A stretch of 11,532 bases of DNA from JBCBZH01 sp039815415. GTDB lineage: Bacteria; Bacteroidota; Rhodothermia; Rhodothermales; Rubricoccaceae. Below are positions 1-7,157 of the stretch, piece after piece; position 1 is the first letter of the stretch; each line of letters starts with the position of its first letter. Location of the stretch: contig JBCBZH010000127.1 of the NCBI GenBank assembly GCA_039815415.1, positions 1 through 11,532 on the forward strand, given 5' to 3'. The notes beneath the pieces are model-generated. The model ran no database searches, was not told the origin of the DNA, and saw only the letters and a program-made list of their open reading frames with translations. A program made the position numbers and the translations under genes.

Positions 1-762
1 AACGACTTCGAGATCCGCTTCACCGACACCGGCAGCCTCGGCTACTTCCGCTTCCAGGGCTACGACGTCATCCGCGTGCCTTATGAGATCTGGGATATCG
101 GCCCCGTCGCGCCTGGCGAGGCCAATGATCCCGCAGACGATGTGCGACTCATCCCAGTGCTCTTCGCCGACAGCGGCGGAACCTGCGACTTTCAGTACGG
201 CGAGATCGCGGAGGAAGCCACGCTCGGCCACCCGGCCACGGATCGGATCTATGCCTACTACCCATCGACGAGCTATGCAGACTTCGACGCAGCGGTTGCC
301 GACTCGGTTGCCGCAGCCCCGGACGGGTGCTACAGGTCCCTGGAAAGTCTGAACGCGTTTACGACGGGCACGCGCCCGATCCAACGACAGGTGTTCGCGT
401 CCCCGTCGGATATCTCCACACTGCCAGGGACGGGCACGGTGATCCGCATCTACACGACGGACCCGCCGCCGGTGTCGGAGGAGGCCTCGCCCCAAGCTGG
501 CGCTCTACGCTTGGGCACGCCCTACCCGAACCCCACCACCCGCTCGCTGACGGTCCCCTACACGTTGGTCCGTCCGAGTGCGGTCGAGCTGGCGGTCTAC
601 GATGTGCTCGGCCGAAGAGTGGTCGAGTTGGTGAGCACTCGCCAGCCCGAGGGATCGCACACGACGACGCTGGACGCGAGCGCGCTGGCGCCGGGCGTGT
701 ACGTCATTCGGCTTCGAGCTGGCGACGAGACCCGCACGACCCGCGTTACAGTGGTGCGATGA
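1..762 (+). CDS. T9SS type A sorting-domain protein, C-terminal part (5' end outside window)
   Basis: The frame is open from base 1 and stops with TGA at 760-762, so about 253 C-terminal residues of a longer gene are seen. The last ~85 residues form a type A T9SS sorting domain. They contain the YPNP motif, a run reading VELAVYDVLGRRVVEL, then APGVYVIRLRAGDE and a basic end. In this family that domain directs export through the outer membrane by the type IX system and is then removed, leaving a surface-anchored or secreted protein. The upstream part (for example EIWDIGPVAPG, DRIYAYYPSTSYADF and RPIQRQVF) matches the equivalent part of the next gene almost residue by residue, so the two are tandem paralogs. 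The stop overlaps the next start in an ATGA arrangement, suggesting translational coupling. The substrate or structural role is unknown. Sorting-domain call: high confidence. Confidence 0.88.
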   Translation, partial: NDFEIRFTDTGSLGYFRFQGYDVIRVPYEIWDIGPVAPGEANDPADDVRLIPVLFADSGGTCDFQYGEIAEEATLGHPATDRIYAYYPSTSYADFDAAVADSVAAAPDGCYRSLESLNAFTTGTRPIQRQVFASPSDISTLPGTGTVIRIYTTDPPPVSEEASPQAGALRLGTPYPNPTTRSLTVPYTLVRPSAVELAVYDVLGRRVVELVSTRQPEGSHTTTLDASALAPGVYVIRLRAGDETRTTRVTVVR

Positions 763-3374
763 GACGGCTTGTGCTCCTGTTCGCCAGCGCGCTGATGTCC
801 GCTTCCACGGCCGCGCAGACGCCCGGCTCGTGTGAGGTCGGCACGGCGCAAGCGTTTCTGGATGTCTCCGATGTCCAAGCAAGCCTCTTCAACAACGGGG
901 CGTTGTTCTTCGGCGGCTCCACCACATCTGGCGATGGCTACCTCGTCCCGAAGGTCTCCGGCAACTCCCCCATCTTCGCTGCGGGCATCTGGCTCAGCGG
1001 CACCGTCAACGACGACCTCCGCGTCTCGGCCGCACGCTACGGCGGCTATCTGTTTCGCCCTGGACCGCTCAATGCCGATGGCACACCACCCGACCCCTTC
1101 GACTGCTCTCCGTTCGACCAGATCTACCTCGTCTCCACGTACGACGTGGCCATCTACGACGAGACTGGAGTCGCCAGCTCGGGCCTCGCCGGGTGGCCCG
1201 TAGGACTGGGAGCACCGGCCATCGACGCTGATGGAGAACCGATCCAGGCTACGAACCGAGACCAGACCCTCAATCTGGCAGCGGGCGAACGGCCCATGCT
1301 CTCGGGCACACAGACGGCGTTCTGGGTGATGAATGACGTCGGAGCCCCCCGCTTGGACAGACACACCGACCCGCTCAGCGTGGAGGTGCAGGTGACGGCA
1401 TTCGTGACCGTGGACGACGTCCCGGCAGGCGCACGAGACGCGTCGTTCTACCGCTTCCGCATTCTCAACCGGAGCGCAAACACGATCGAGAACGCGCGGT
1501 GGAGCTTCTTCACGGACCCCGACCTCGGCGATGCGGGCGATGACTATGTGGGCGTGGACACGACGCGCAGCCTGTCGTTCGTCTACAACGACTCGAACGA
1601 GGACGGCAACTATGGCTCGCCCCCGCCAGCGGTGGGCTACGATGTGCTGAACCTCGAGCTGGCGGCGGGGCACACGTTCATCGGGGGTGGCCCCGACGGA
1701 ACCTCCGACCCAGGCACGGCAGAGGAGTATTCCAACTACATGCAGGGCCTCTGGGGCAACGGGACGCCGATCTACGAGTTCGGAAATGGCTTCGATCAGC
1801 CGGGCAACCCCACCACCACCTTCTTCGCCGCCGGAGACCCGGTCACGGAGTCGTTCTACAGCGAGGTGAATGTCGATGGCAACGGCACGGATGCCCCCCA
1901 GGGGGACCGGCGATACGTGGCTACGGCAGCCCTCGGCGACCTCGCACCGGGAGACACGGCGACGGTGGACCTCGCCGTGCTCTACGGCCTGGGCACTGAC
2001 AACCTCGACTCGATCACCGAGCTGCGGGCGGTCAGTGACCGCGTGCAGGCTGCCTACGACGACGGATCGCTGTTCCGCGCGACCGAGGCCACACCCCTTC
2101 TCGGTGTGCCCGAGCTCCTGGGGCCTAGTGAGGCCTCGACGTTTATCGAGGAAGCACCGATCACGCTCTCGTGGACTCCCGTTCCAGACGCGGAGGTCTA
2201 CCGGGTCGAGCAGAGCGCCAGCCCGATGTTCGAGGACGCCTGGATCCAGTGGGTAGACTCAACCTCGGCGCGGGGTGCTCTCGGGGTCAACGACACCACG
2301 ACGTACCACTGGCGGGTGCGCGCCGAGAGTCCAACCCGACGAGGTCCGTTCTCAATCGTGCGAACGTACACGTCGTACGTCTATTGGTATATCGCTGACG
2401 TTCTGCGGCTGGAGGACGGGACCCCGGCCTATGTGGAAGTCTCCGGTCCGGGTGGCGCCAACCCCTGCGTCGAGAGCGCCCGGAGCCGAGACGGATGCGA
2501 TGAGGTCTTTGGCAATCTGGTCTACCAGTCGTTCAACTCGACCGCTGAGTTCTATCTGAGCGAGCGAGGAACCGGCTCTATCGCCACCATCGGAACGTAT
2601 GCGCCCAACGATTTCGAGATCCGCTTCACCGATACGGGGAGCCTCGGCTTCTTCCGCTTCCAGGAGGGTAACGTCGTCCGGTTGCCCTTCGAGATCTGGG
2701 ACATTGGCGCCGTGGCCCCCGGTACCCCAAACGATCCGGCAGATGATGTTCAGATGATCCCGGTTCTGTTCGCGGACAACCAGGGCGCGTGCGCGTTTAA
2801 CGTCGATGAGATCCCAGATGGACAGGGGACAACGGAAGGCTACGTGGAAACCGACCGCATCTACGCGTACTACCCCTCATCGTCTTACGCAGATTTCGAG
2901 GCGGAATACAGCGCAGCGGTCGAGGCGTCTCCGAGCGGCTGTTTCACCCCGCCCGACGATCCGAGTCCGTTCACGATGGGCATTCGTCCAATCCAGCGCC
3001 AGGTCTTCGGCTCGTCATCAGATGCGCCCACCCTTCCGGCGACGGGCACAACGATCCGGTTCTACACCACGAATCCCCGTCCTGTCGCGGAGGAGACCTC
3101 ACCACGCGCTAGCGACCTCACGCTCGGCCCCGCCTACCCCAATCCCACCGCCAGCTCGTTGACCGTTCCCTACACGCTGGCCCAATCAAGCGTTGTCGAA
3201 CTGGCGCTCTACGACGTGCTCGGCCGGAGAGTCGCCGAGTTGGCGAATGCTCGCCAGCCCGAGGGCGCGCACGAGGCGACGCTGGACGCCAGCCCGTTGG
3301 CGCCGGGTGTGTACGTGATCCGGCTTCGGGCTGGCGACGAGACGCGGACGGCGCGCCTCACCGTCGTGCGCTGA
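759..3374 (+). CDS. Large secreted protein with fibronectin-III-like and T9SS type A sorting domains
   Basis: This is an 871-residue protein. The ATG at 759 is chosen because it is followed at once by a clean Sec signal peptide (residues 1-20, MRRLVLLFASALMSASTAAQ). It overlaps the stop of the upstream paralog by 4 bases, so translation is probably coupled. The open frame continues upstream of 759, but only as a shadow of the first gene. Residues about 20-445 form a Bacteroidota-type extracellular region, with stretches such as FYRFRILNRS and a following FFTDPDLGDAGDDYVGVD. Residues about 450-540 look like a fibronectin type III repeat (ITLSWTPVPDAEVYRVEQS, then TTYHWRVRAES). Residues 617-871 repeat the first gene. 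The type A sorting domain starts near YPNP at residue 793 and ends GVYVIRLRAGDETRTARLTVVR-like. No catalytic motif is recognised, so an adhesin or other surface structural role is possible but not shown. Confidence 0.9.
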   Translation: MRRLVLLFASALMSASTAAQTPGSCEVGTAQAFLDVSDVQASLFNNGALFFGGSTTSGDGYLVPKVSGNSPIFAAGIWLSGTVNDDLRVSAARYGGYLFRPGPLNADGTPPDPFDCSPFDQIYLVSTYDVAIYDETGVASSGLAGWPVGLGAPAIDADGEPIQATNRDQTLNLAAGERPMLSGTQTAFWVMNDVGAPRLDRHTDPLSVEVQVTAFVTVDDVPAGARDASFYRFRILNRSANTIENARWSFFTDPDLGDAGDDYVGVDTTRSLSFVYNDSNEDGNYGSPPPAVGYDVLNLELAAGHTFIGGGPDGTSDPGTAEEYSNYMQGLWGNGTPIYEFGNGFDQPGNPTTTFFAAGDPVTESFYSEVNVDGNGTDAPQGDRRYVATAALGDLAPGDTATVDLAVLYGLGTDNLDSITELRAVSDRVQAAYDDGSLFRATEATPLLGVPELLGPSEASTFIEEAPITLSWTPVPDAEVYRVEQSASPMFEDAWIQWVDSTSARGALGVNDTTTYHWRVRAESPTRRGPFSIVRTYTSYVYWYIADVLRLEDGTPAYVEVSGPGGANPCVESARSRDGCDEVFGNLVYQSFNSTAEFYLSERGTGSIATIGTYAPNDFEIRFTDTGSLGFFRFQEGNVVRLPFEIWDIGAVAPGTPNDPADDVQMIPVLFADNQGACAFNVDEIPDGQGTTEGYVETDRIYAYYPSSSYADFEAEYSAAVEASPSGCFTPPDDPSPFTMGIRPIQRQVFGSSSDAPTLPATGTTIRFYTTNPRPVAEETSPRASDLTLGPAYPNPTASSLTVPYTLAQSSVVELALYDVLGRRVAELANARQPEGAHEATLDASPLAPGVYVIRLRAGDETRTARLTVVR
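2607..3374 (+). repeat. Tandem paralogous copy of 1-762
   Basis: Positions 2607-3374 and 1-762 encode clearly homologous ~254-residue segments in the same order. Each runs from NDFEIRFTDTGSLG to the final TVVR, with only small insertions or deletions in the middle. Because only the end of the first gene is in view, the duplication may extend over the whole gene. This is an old duplication, since many synonymous and some amino-acid differences separate the copies. Confidence 0.85.
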
Positions 3375-3462
3375 TACGAAACGCCACCGTCTGCCCGTAT
3401 ACTCCGGCAGCACTCGGCCCCGCCGGGTGACTCTACACAACAGGGACCTCCCTGCTTGCCAG

Positions 3463-3499
3463 CCCGTCCGATGGGAGACCGTCGGGCGGGTTGTTTTTT
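3463..3499 (+). terminator. Strong intrinsic terminator after the T9SS gene pair
   Basis: A 12-bp stem (3463-3474 with 3479-3490, two G-T wobbles) closes a GAGA tetraloop and runs into TTGTTTTTT at 3491-3499. Two more weak pairs can be added at the base. It sits 89 bases past the stop at 3374 and would end the + strand transcript before the convergent operon. No T-run follows the stem on the - strand, so it should act in one direction only. Confidence 0.88.
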
Positions 3500-3623
3500 G
3501 GCCTCGCAGTCCGGTGCCCCCCGTGCCGTTGAAGGCCCGAGCCCGGACGGCGTGTACGGGCCCAGACGGCACCTCGAGCTGGCGAACCCTAGCACTTCCT
3601 GACCTCTGGTCACGAGACCCGAG

Positions 3624-4454
3624 TTACTCAGGGTCGGGTTGATTTCTCGGTGCGAAGCGGCGCTGCGCGTCTGCGGACGACACGGGGCCGCCGTGCCCGA
3701 GGTAGAACCGCGTCACCCCACGCCGAAGCAGGGCCGGCACAACGCCTTCGGCCTGCTCGGCATTCGCATGGAAGTAGTGGCGATGCGGTGTGTTGGCATC
3801 CATCCGTCCCCCGAACACCCCTCCGCGAAACAGGTCGCCTACGATGGCTTCGCCGCCATCGAGAAGCACCACCAACGAGCCCTCTGTGTGCCCGGGCGTC
3901 AGCACGGCCTCGCCCGAGACGCCGTAGGCACGCAGATCGAGAGACGTGCGGCCCGGCGCCTCCGCCAGCTCGAGTGTCGGCGTGACCGCGGGAAACTGCT
4001 TCGGGACGAACGGCTGAATCATCCGGGCTTCGAAGCCCTGGGCCTTGAGCCGTCCACCATCGCCCGCCGTCAGCAGCGGGCGGTCGGCAGCGCCTGCGAG
4101 CAGGGGCGCCCCGGAACGCGCGACGGCCGCCGCTGCCGCTCCTGCATGGTCCGCGTGACCGTGGGTGACGATGATGAGAGCAAGGTCCTCCCAGGCGACA
4201 TCGTAGGCGGCCAGAGCTTCGCCGAGCGCCTCCTCATCACCGGGAGATCCGGGATCGACCAAGATGGGCCGCTCGCCCAGAATGAGGTAGGCGTTGGACC
4301 ACGAGAGCGGAATGGTGACGACCACGCTGTCGGGCTGGCGAACCAGGCCGGGGCCCGAGGCGCACGCAGCCACAAAGATCACCAGCCCGAGGGCAGCGCC
4401 CGCGAGGAGACGTCGGGATCGAGACATGTCGAAAAGAGGGTGTGCCGCCAACAT
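3624..4454 (-). CDS. Metallo-beta-lactamase-fold hydrolase, lipoprotein
   Basis: This 276-residue protein has the metal-binding motif THGHADH at residues 97-103. Further likely ligands are H189 in TPGHTEGS, D207 in VGDLF and H254 in YLGHGGP. Together these define a complete glyoxalase-II/MBL-type active site for two metals. The substrate cannot be read from sequence. A hydrophobic stretch ends in a lipobox-like VAAC (Cys31), so the enzyme is probably a membrane-anchored lipoprotein facing the periplasm. The ATG at 4454 is preferred because a GGAGAGG-like ribosome site lies just upstream. An in-frame ATG at 4427, giving MSRSRRLLAG, makes a shorter and more typical lipoprotein signal, so either start is possible. 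The gene begins 25 bases after the stop of the Crp/Fnr gene on the same strand, which suggests one operon and possible control by that regulator. Confidence 0.9.
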   Translation of the reverse strand: MLAAHPLFDMSRSRRLLAGAALGLVIFVAACASGPGLVRQPDSVVVTIPLSWSNAYLILGERPILVDPGSPGDEEALGEALAAYDVAWEDLALIIVTHGHADHAGAAAAAVARSGAPLLAGAADRPLLTAGDGGRLKAQGFEARMIQPFVPKQFPAVTPTLELAEAPGRTSLDLRAYGVSGEAVLTPGHTEGSLVVLLDGGEAIVGDLFRGGVFGGRMDANTPHRHYFHANAEQAEGVVPALLRRGVTRFYLGHGGPVSSADAQRRFAPRNQPDPE

Positions 4455-4479
4455 GCGGCCCTCTCCCCTGCCCCGACGT

Positions 4480-5079
4480 TCACCCAGGTGAAGAACCGCG
4501 CCCGGCCATCCGCGCCCGAATCCGGCTCAGCGACTGCGGTCGAACGCCCAGGTACGACGCGATCCGGTGCTGGGGCACCTGCTGGATGAGATTGGGGTGG
4601 GCCGCCATCAGTTTGAGGTAGCGTTCCTCGGCACTGTCGAGATAGAACGAGGTCAGGCGCTGATGCGCCGCCAGAAACAGCCGCTCCGCGATGAAGCGCC
4701 CGATCCGCTCTCCGGCCTCGACGCGTGCATACGTCTCCATTAGGCTTTCGTGCGACAGCACAGACAACCGGCAATCCGTGATGGCGTCGATGTTCATGGC
4801 GGACGGCGCCCCCGTCAGCACGCTCTCGTAGTCGGTCACGAACTGGCCATCGGTTCCGAAGTAGGCCGTCTGCTCATCCCCATCGTCCAGGAGGTACACC
4901 CGCAACACACCCTCCAAGATGAACGCGATCTCCGTGCAGCGATCTCCTTCGCGAAGTAGATGCTCGCCTTTTGCCAGCTCGACTCGGGCGAACTGCTCGG
5001 CCAACCATGCGCGCTCGTCTGGCGAGAGCGGCGCGAGGGCCTCGATGTAGCCGATTGGATTGACGGGGGACGGGGTCAT
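4480..5079 (-). CDS. Crp/Fnr-family transcriptional regulator
   Basis: This 199-residue protein is close to the usual length for the Bacteroidota branch of the family. Residues about 15-125 form a cyclic-nucleotide-binding-type beta-roll (LLREGDRCTEIAFILEGVLR). A long dimerisation helix follows around 115-140. A C-terminal helix-turn-helix lies at about 168-191 (HRIASYLGVRPQSLSRIRAR). The place of the phosphate-binding cassette reads GQFVTDYESVLTGAPSAMNI. It lacks the G-E and R-S/T-A residues that bind cAMP in E. coli CRP, so a different ligand or none is likely. There is no N-terminal Fe-S cysteine set as in FNR. The ATG at 5079 is chosen to fit family length; an in-frame ATG at 5115 is possible. 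The long upstream extension of this frame is a shadow of the divergent gene. The regulator is cotranscribed with the MBL lipoprotein and diverges from the glycosidase gene. Confidence 0.9.
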   Translation of the reverse strand: MTPSPVNPIGYIEALAPLSPDERAWLAEQFARVELAKGEHLLREGDRCTEIAFILEGVLRVYLLDDGDEQTAYFGTDGQFVTDYESVLTGAPSAMNIDAITDCRLSVLSHESLMETYARVEAGERIGRFIAERLFLAAHQRLTSFYLDSAEERYLKLMAAHPNLIQQVPQHRIASYLGVRPQSLSRIRARMAGRGSSPG

Positions 5080-5142
5080 CGACGCAAGATGCGGCCAGAG
5101 AGAGGCATCGCCCATAGGTTTCGGCTCACCGTCCTCGCCTCC
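5080..5142. promoter_or_regulatory. Divergent promoter region between regulator and glycosidase genes
   Basis: Only 63 bases separate the two start codons. On the + strand TAGGTTTC (5115-5122) resembles the Bacteroidota -7 element TAnnTTTG and lies about 20 bases before the glycosidase ATG. No convincing matching element was found for the - strand. A Crp/Fnr regulator encoded next to such a region often binds it, but no clear palindromic operator was seen. Confidence 0.4.
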
Positions 5143-6051
5143 ATGCGCTGGCTTCTCCTCAGCATCGGCCTCCTCTGGGGCTGTGCATCGGCTCCTCCTC
5201 CCGTGCCTTCTCCTGCCCTCGGGCTGGCGTGGACGGCGGTAGACTCCCTCCGCCAGCCCGGCGTCGAGGTCTGGGCGGGGCGCTCCGACGCCTTCCCGCT
5301 TCGCACGTGGGCGGTCCGCCTGGACGACGTGCCGCTGCGCGTGCTGCTCGCCGCCGACACCACCGACAGGCGCGACGGCCCCACCACGTTCGCCCAGCGC
5401 ACCGGCGCCTGCGTGGTCCTTAACGGCGGCTACTTCTCGATGGCAACCGGCGAGGTCGTCGGGCTGGCGACGGTTGATGGCGAGATTCTCTCTCCCGCCA
5501 CCTCGGAGGTCGAGCGCGACAACGTGCGCTATCCGGTGACGCGAGGGGCTGTCGGGATTGGCCCACGCGGCGTAGAGATCGAGTGGGCCGGAGAACCCAT
5601 GACCCGATGCGAGGCGCCATCGGACAACCGTCCGGGTCGGCCTGGCACCGCGACATCGTGCTCGGCGTGGCCCGTGTCGGAGGCGATCAGCGCAGGCCCG
5701 ATGCTTCTCCGCAACGGACGCCCCACGAAGAGCGCCGATGCCGAGGCGTTCTTCGGCACGGGCATCCCCCAGCGCAACCCACGCTCGGCGATTGGCGTCG
5801 ACTCCGACGGGCGTGTGTGGCTGGTGGTGGTGGACGGTCGCCAGCCCGACAGCCGGGGGGTGACGCTTCCCGAGTTGGCGGCTCTGATGGCGGCGCTCGG
5901 CGCCCGGGATGCGCTCAACCTCGACGGCGGCGGGTCCTCGGCGATGGTGGTGCGCTCCGGCGAAGCGCTGGTGCGCCTCAACCGCCCGACGGGATACGAC
6001 GTGGAGCGCGAAGTCGCCACGGCCCTCGGCGCGTTCTGCGACGGCACTTGA
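5143..6051 (+). CDS. Phosphodiester glycosidase (NAGPA/DUF2233) family lipoprotein
   Basis: This is a 302-residue protein. The start at 5143 is chosen because it gives a short lipoprotein signal ending in LWGC (lipobox 11-14, Cys14) followed by a Pro/Ala-rich linker. The rest is one NAGPA-type domain with its diagnostic motifs in order: NGGYF (94-98), AGP (184-186), NPRSAIGVD (212-220), VVDGR (229-233) and ALNLDGGGSSAMV (257-269). The mammalian relative removes N-acetylglucosamine from phosphodiester-linked sugar on lysosomal enzymes. Bacterial members are thought to act on cell-envelope or exopolysaccharide phosphodiesters such as GlcNAc-1-P linkages, but the substrate here is unknown. The lipid anchor places it in the periplasm or at the outer membrane. 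It diverges from the Crp/Fnr gene and is followed 49 bases later by the kinase gene. The family call is firm; the exact reaction is not. Confidence 0.9.
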   Translation: MRWLLLSIGLLWGCASAPPPVPSPALGLAWTAVDSLRQPGVEVWAGRSDAFPLRTWAVRLDDVPLRVLLAADTTDRRDGPTTFAQRTGACVVLNGGYFSMATGEVVGLATVDGEILSPATSEVERDNVRYPVTRGAVGIGPRGVEIEWAGEPMTRCEAPSDNRPGRPGTATSCSAWPVSEAISAGPMLLRNGRPTKSADAEAFFGTGIPQRNPRSAIGVDSDGRVWLVVVDGRQPDSRGVTLPELAALMAALGARDALNLDGGGSSAMVVRSGEALVRLNRPTGYDVEREVATALGAFCDGT

Positions 6052-6075
6052 CGCGAACCGTCCGGTCCGCGCCGC

Positions 6076-6083
6076 TACCTTCT
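6076..6083 (+). promoter_or_regulatory. Candidate -7-like promoter element before the kinase gene
   Basis: TACCTTCT lies 17 bases before the ATG at 6101 and partly fits the Bacteroidota -7 consensus TAnnTTTG. A TTGACG at 6048-6053 lies upstream, but its spacing (22 bases) does not fit either the sigma-70 or the Bacteroidota arrangement. The kinase may instead be read from the glycosidase promoter. Confidence 0.25.
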
Positions 6084-6100
6084 GCTGTCCTCTCTCCCCG

Positions 6101-6790
6101 ATGATGCAGACCGACCTCGACCTCACGCCGCCCCCCTCCGATGAGGACACCGGCGACACCCGCCGCAAGCTCTACGTCGCCGTCGCAGGCAACATCGGCG
6201 CAGGCAAGAGCACACTCACCCAGATCCTGGCCGACACCTTCAACTGGACGCCCTACTTCGAGCGGGTCGATGACAACCCGTATCTCTCGGACTTCTACGG
6301 CGACATGAAGCGATGGAGCTTCAACCTGCAGGTCTTCTTCCTGTCCAGCCGCTTCAAGCACCAGAAGGAGATCGAGGCTACGGAGGGCGCCGTGGTGCAG
6401 GACCGGTCGATCTACGAGGACGTCGAGATCTTCGCGCGCAACCTCCACGACATGGGCCTGATGGCGGGCCGCGACTACGAGAACTACGTCGATCTGTTCT
6501 CGATCATGACCAGCTACCTCCGTCCGCCAGACCTGCTCGTCTACCTGCGCGCTTCCGTCCCCACGCTCGTGCGCCACATCCAGGCCCGAGGCCGCGAGTT
6601 CGAGTCGTCCATCCGCATCGACTACCTGGAGTCGCTGAGCGAGCTCTACGAGGACTGGATCGACCGCTATCCGTACCCCAAGATGGTGGTCGAGACCGAC
6701 AACCTCGACTTCGTCAATGAGGAGGCGGACCGCTACGAGATCCTGAGCCGCGTCGAGAGCCGCCTGTTCGGCCTCTTCCCTGTCGAGTAG
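6101..6790 (+). CDS. Deoxynucleoside kinase
   Basis: This is a 229-residue protein of the dNK/thymidine kinase 2 / dAK-dGK family (PF01712), which transfers a phosphate from a nucleoside triphosphate to a deoxynucleoside in DNA-precursor salvage. The P-loop GNIGAGKST is at 30-38, followed by a likely catalytic Glu in YFERV (about 54). The RWSFNLQVFFLSSRF substrate-pocket helix is at 71-85, the DRS motif with SIYEDVEIF at 101-111, and the Arg-rich lid QARGREFE at 161-168. All key motifs are intact and the length is typical. The ATG at 6101 is used; a second ATG follows directly at 6104. The ~20-residue acidic and Pro-rich N-terminus before the P-loop is probably disordered. Substrate preference (dA/dG versus dC/T) cannot be decided. 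It is cytosolic. It lies 49 bases after the glycosidase gene, with which it has no obvious functional link. Confidence 0.93.
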   Translation: MMQTDLDLTPPPSDEDTGDTRRKLYVAVAGNIGAGKSTLTQILADTFNWTPYFERVDDNPYLSDFYGDMKRWSFNLQVFFLSSRFKHQKEIEATEGAVVQDRSIYEDVEIFARNLHDMGLMAGRDYENYVDLFSIMTSYLRPPDLLVYLRASVPTLVRHIQARGREFESSIRIDYLESLSELYEDWIDRYPYPKMVVETDNLDFVNEEADRYEILSRVESRLFGLFPVE

Positions 6791-6889
6791 AGATGCCGCG
6801 CGCCTCCCCCAGAATGTCCCCACTCCTAGGCTGATCGGTAGATGTGTCCACGCGGAGATCGGTTTCTGGGCGGAAAGTCACTCTTCTGA

Positions 6890-6907
6890 GTCATCCCCGC
6901 AAAGGCG
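6890..6907 (+). repeat. Degenerate REP-like half element
   Basis: GTCATCCCCGCAAAGGCG matches the first 18 bases of the left REP arm at 6967 except for two bases in the loop. Its right half is lost. It has the same orientation and lies 77 bases upstream of that arm. It is probably a decayed copy of the same mobile palindrome. Confidence 0.6.
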
Positions 6908-6966
6908 CTGACAAGGGTAGGTACCAGCTGGTTGGGCTGTTTTGAGGCTACTTGTCCCCTTTTCTA

Positions 6967-7049
6967 GTCATCCCCGCGCAGGCGGGGACCCATGCAACGG
7001 TAGCGCGAAGCTCCAACGCCGTATGGATTCCCGCCTGCGCGGGAATGAC
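6967..7049. repeat. REP doublet (REPIN-type) with two inverted hairpin arms
   Basis: Two 27-base arms (6967-6993 and 7023-7049) are inverted copies that match at 24 of 27 positions, with a 29-base spacer. Each arm is itself a hairpin around the loop GCAG or CTGC: CCCCGC/GCGGGG on the left and CCCGC/GCGGG on the right, flanked by GTCAT and ATGGAT-like ends. The C-G pair at the outer edge of the left stem is replaced by T-A in the right arm, so pairing is conserved. This is the hallmark of extragenic palindromes spread by RAYT (IS200/IS605-like, TnpA-REP) transposases. No such transposase is in the window. The repeat lies in the 367-base gap between the kinase and the barrel gene (6791-7157), where I see no other gene. 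Confidence 0.88.
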
Positions 7050-7157
7050 GGCCTTGAGGAGGGAAGCGATGGCAGGACTCGCCAGCTCGAGGCCAGTTCA
7101 CATGGCCGCCTGAAACGTGAATCCCTCCCCTGGTCAGCTCTGTCAGGGAATGCAGAA

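Noticed and set aside
597..1673. 358-codon - strand frame opposite the second T9SS gene
   Set aside because: It is a GC-rich shadow of a strongly supported gene and has no signal or domain.
5080..6168. Long - strand extension of the Crp/Fnr frame (562 codons in all)
   Set aside because: It lies antisense to the well-supported glycosidase gene, is low-complexity and Arg/Gly-rich, and has no family features. The real regulator starts at 5079 or 5115.
5978..6823. 281-codon - strand frame opposite the kinase
   Set aside because: It is a mirror of the high-GC kinase codons, with repetitive V/D/L/E-rich text and no motif. The kinase on the + strand has complete catalytic motifs.
6890..7049. Possible CRISPR array
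   Set aside because: The repeats are palindromic, inverted and not evenly spaced, and there are no cas genes. They are REP elements.
6942..7157. N-terminal extension of the barrel protein
   Set aside because: It translates the REP doublet (the familiar spurious HPRAGGDP ... MDSRLRGND text), and the signal peptide begins only after 7158.
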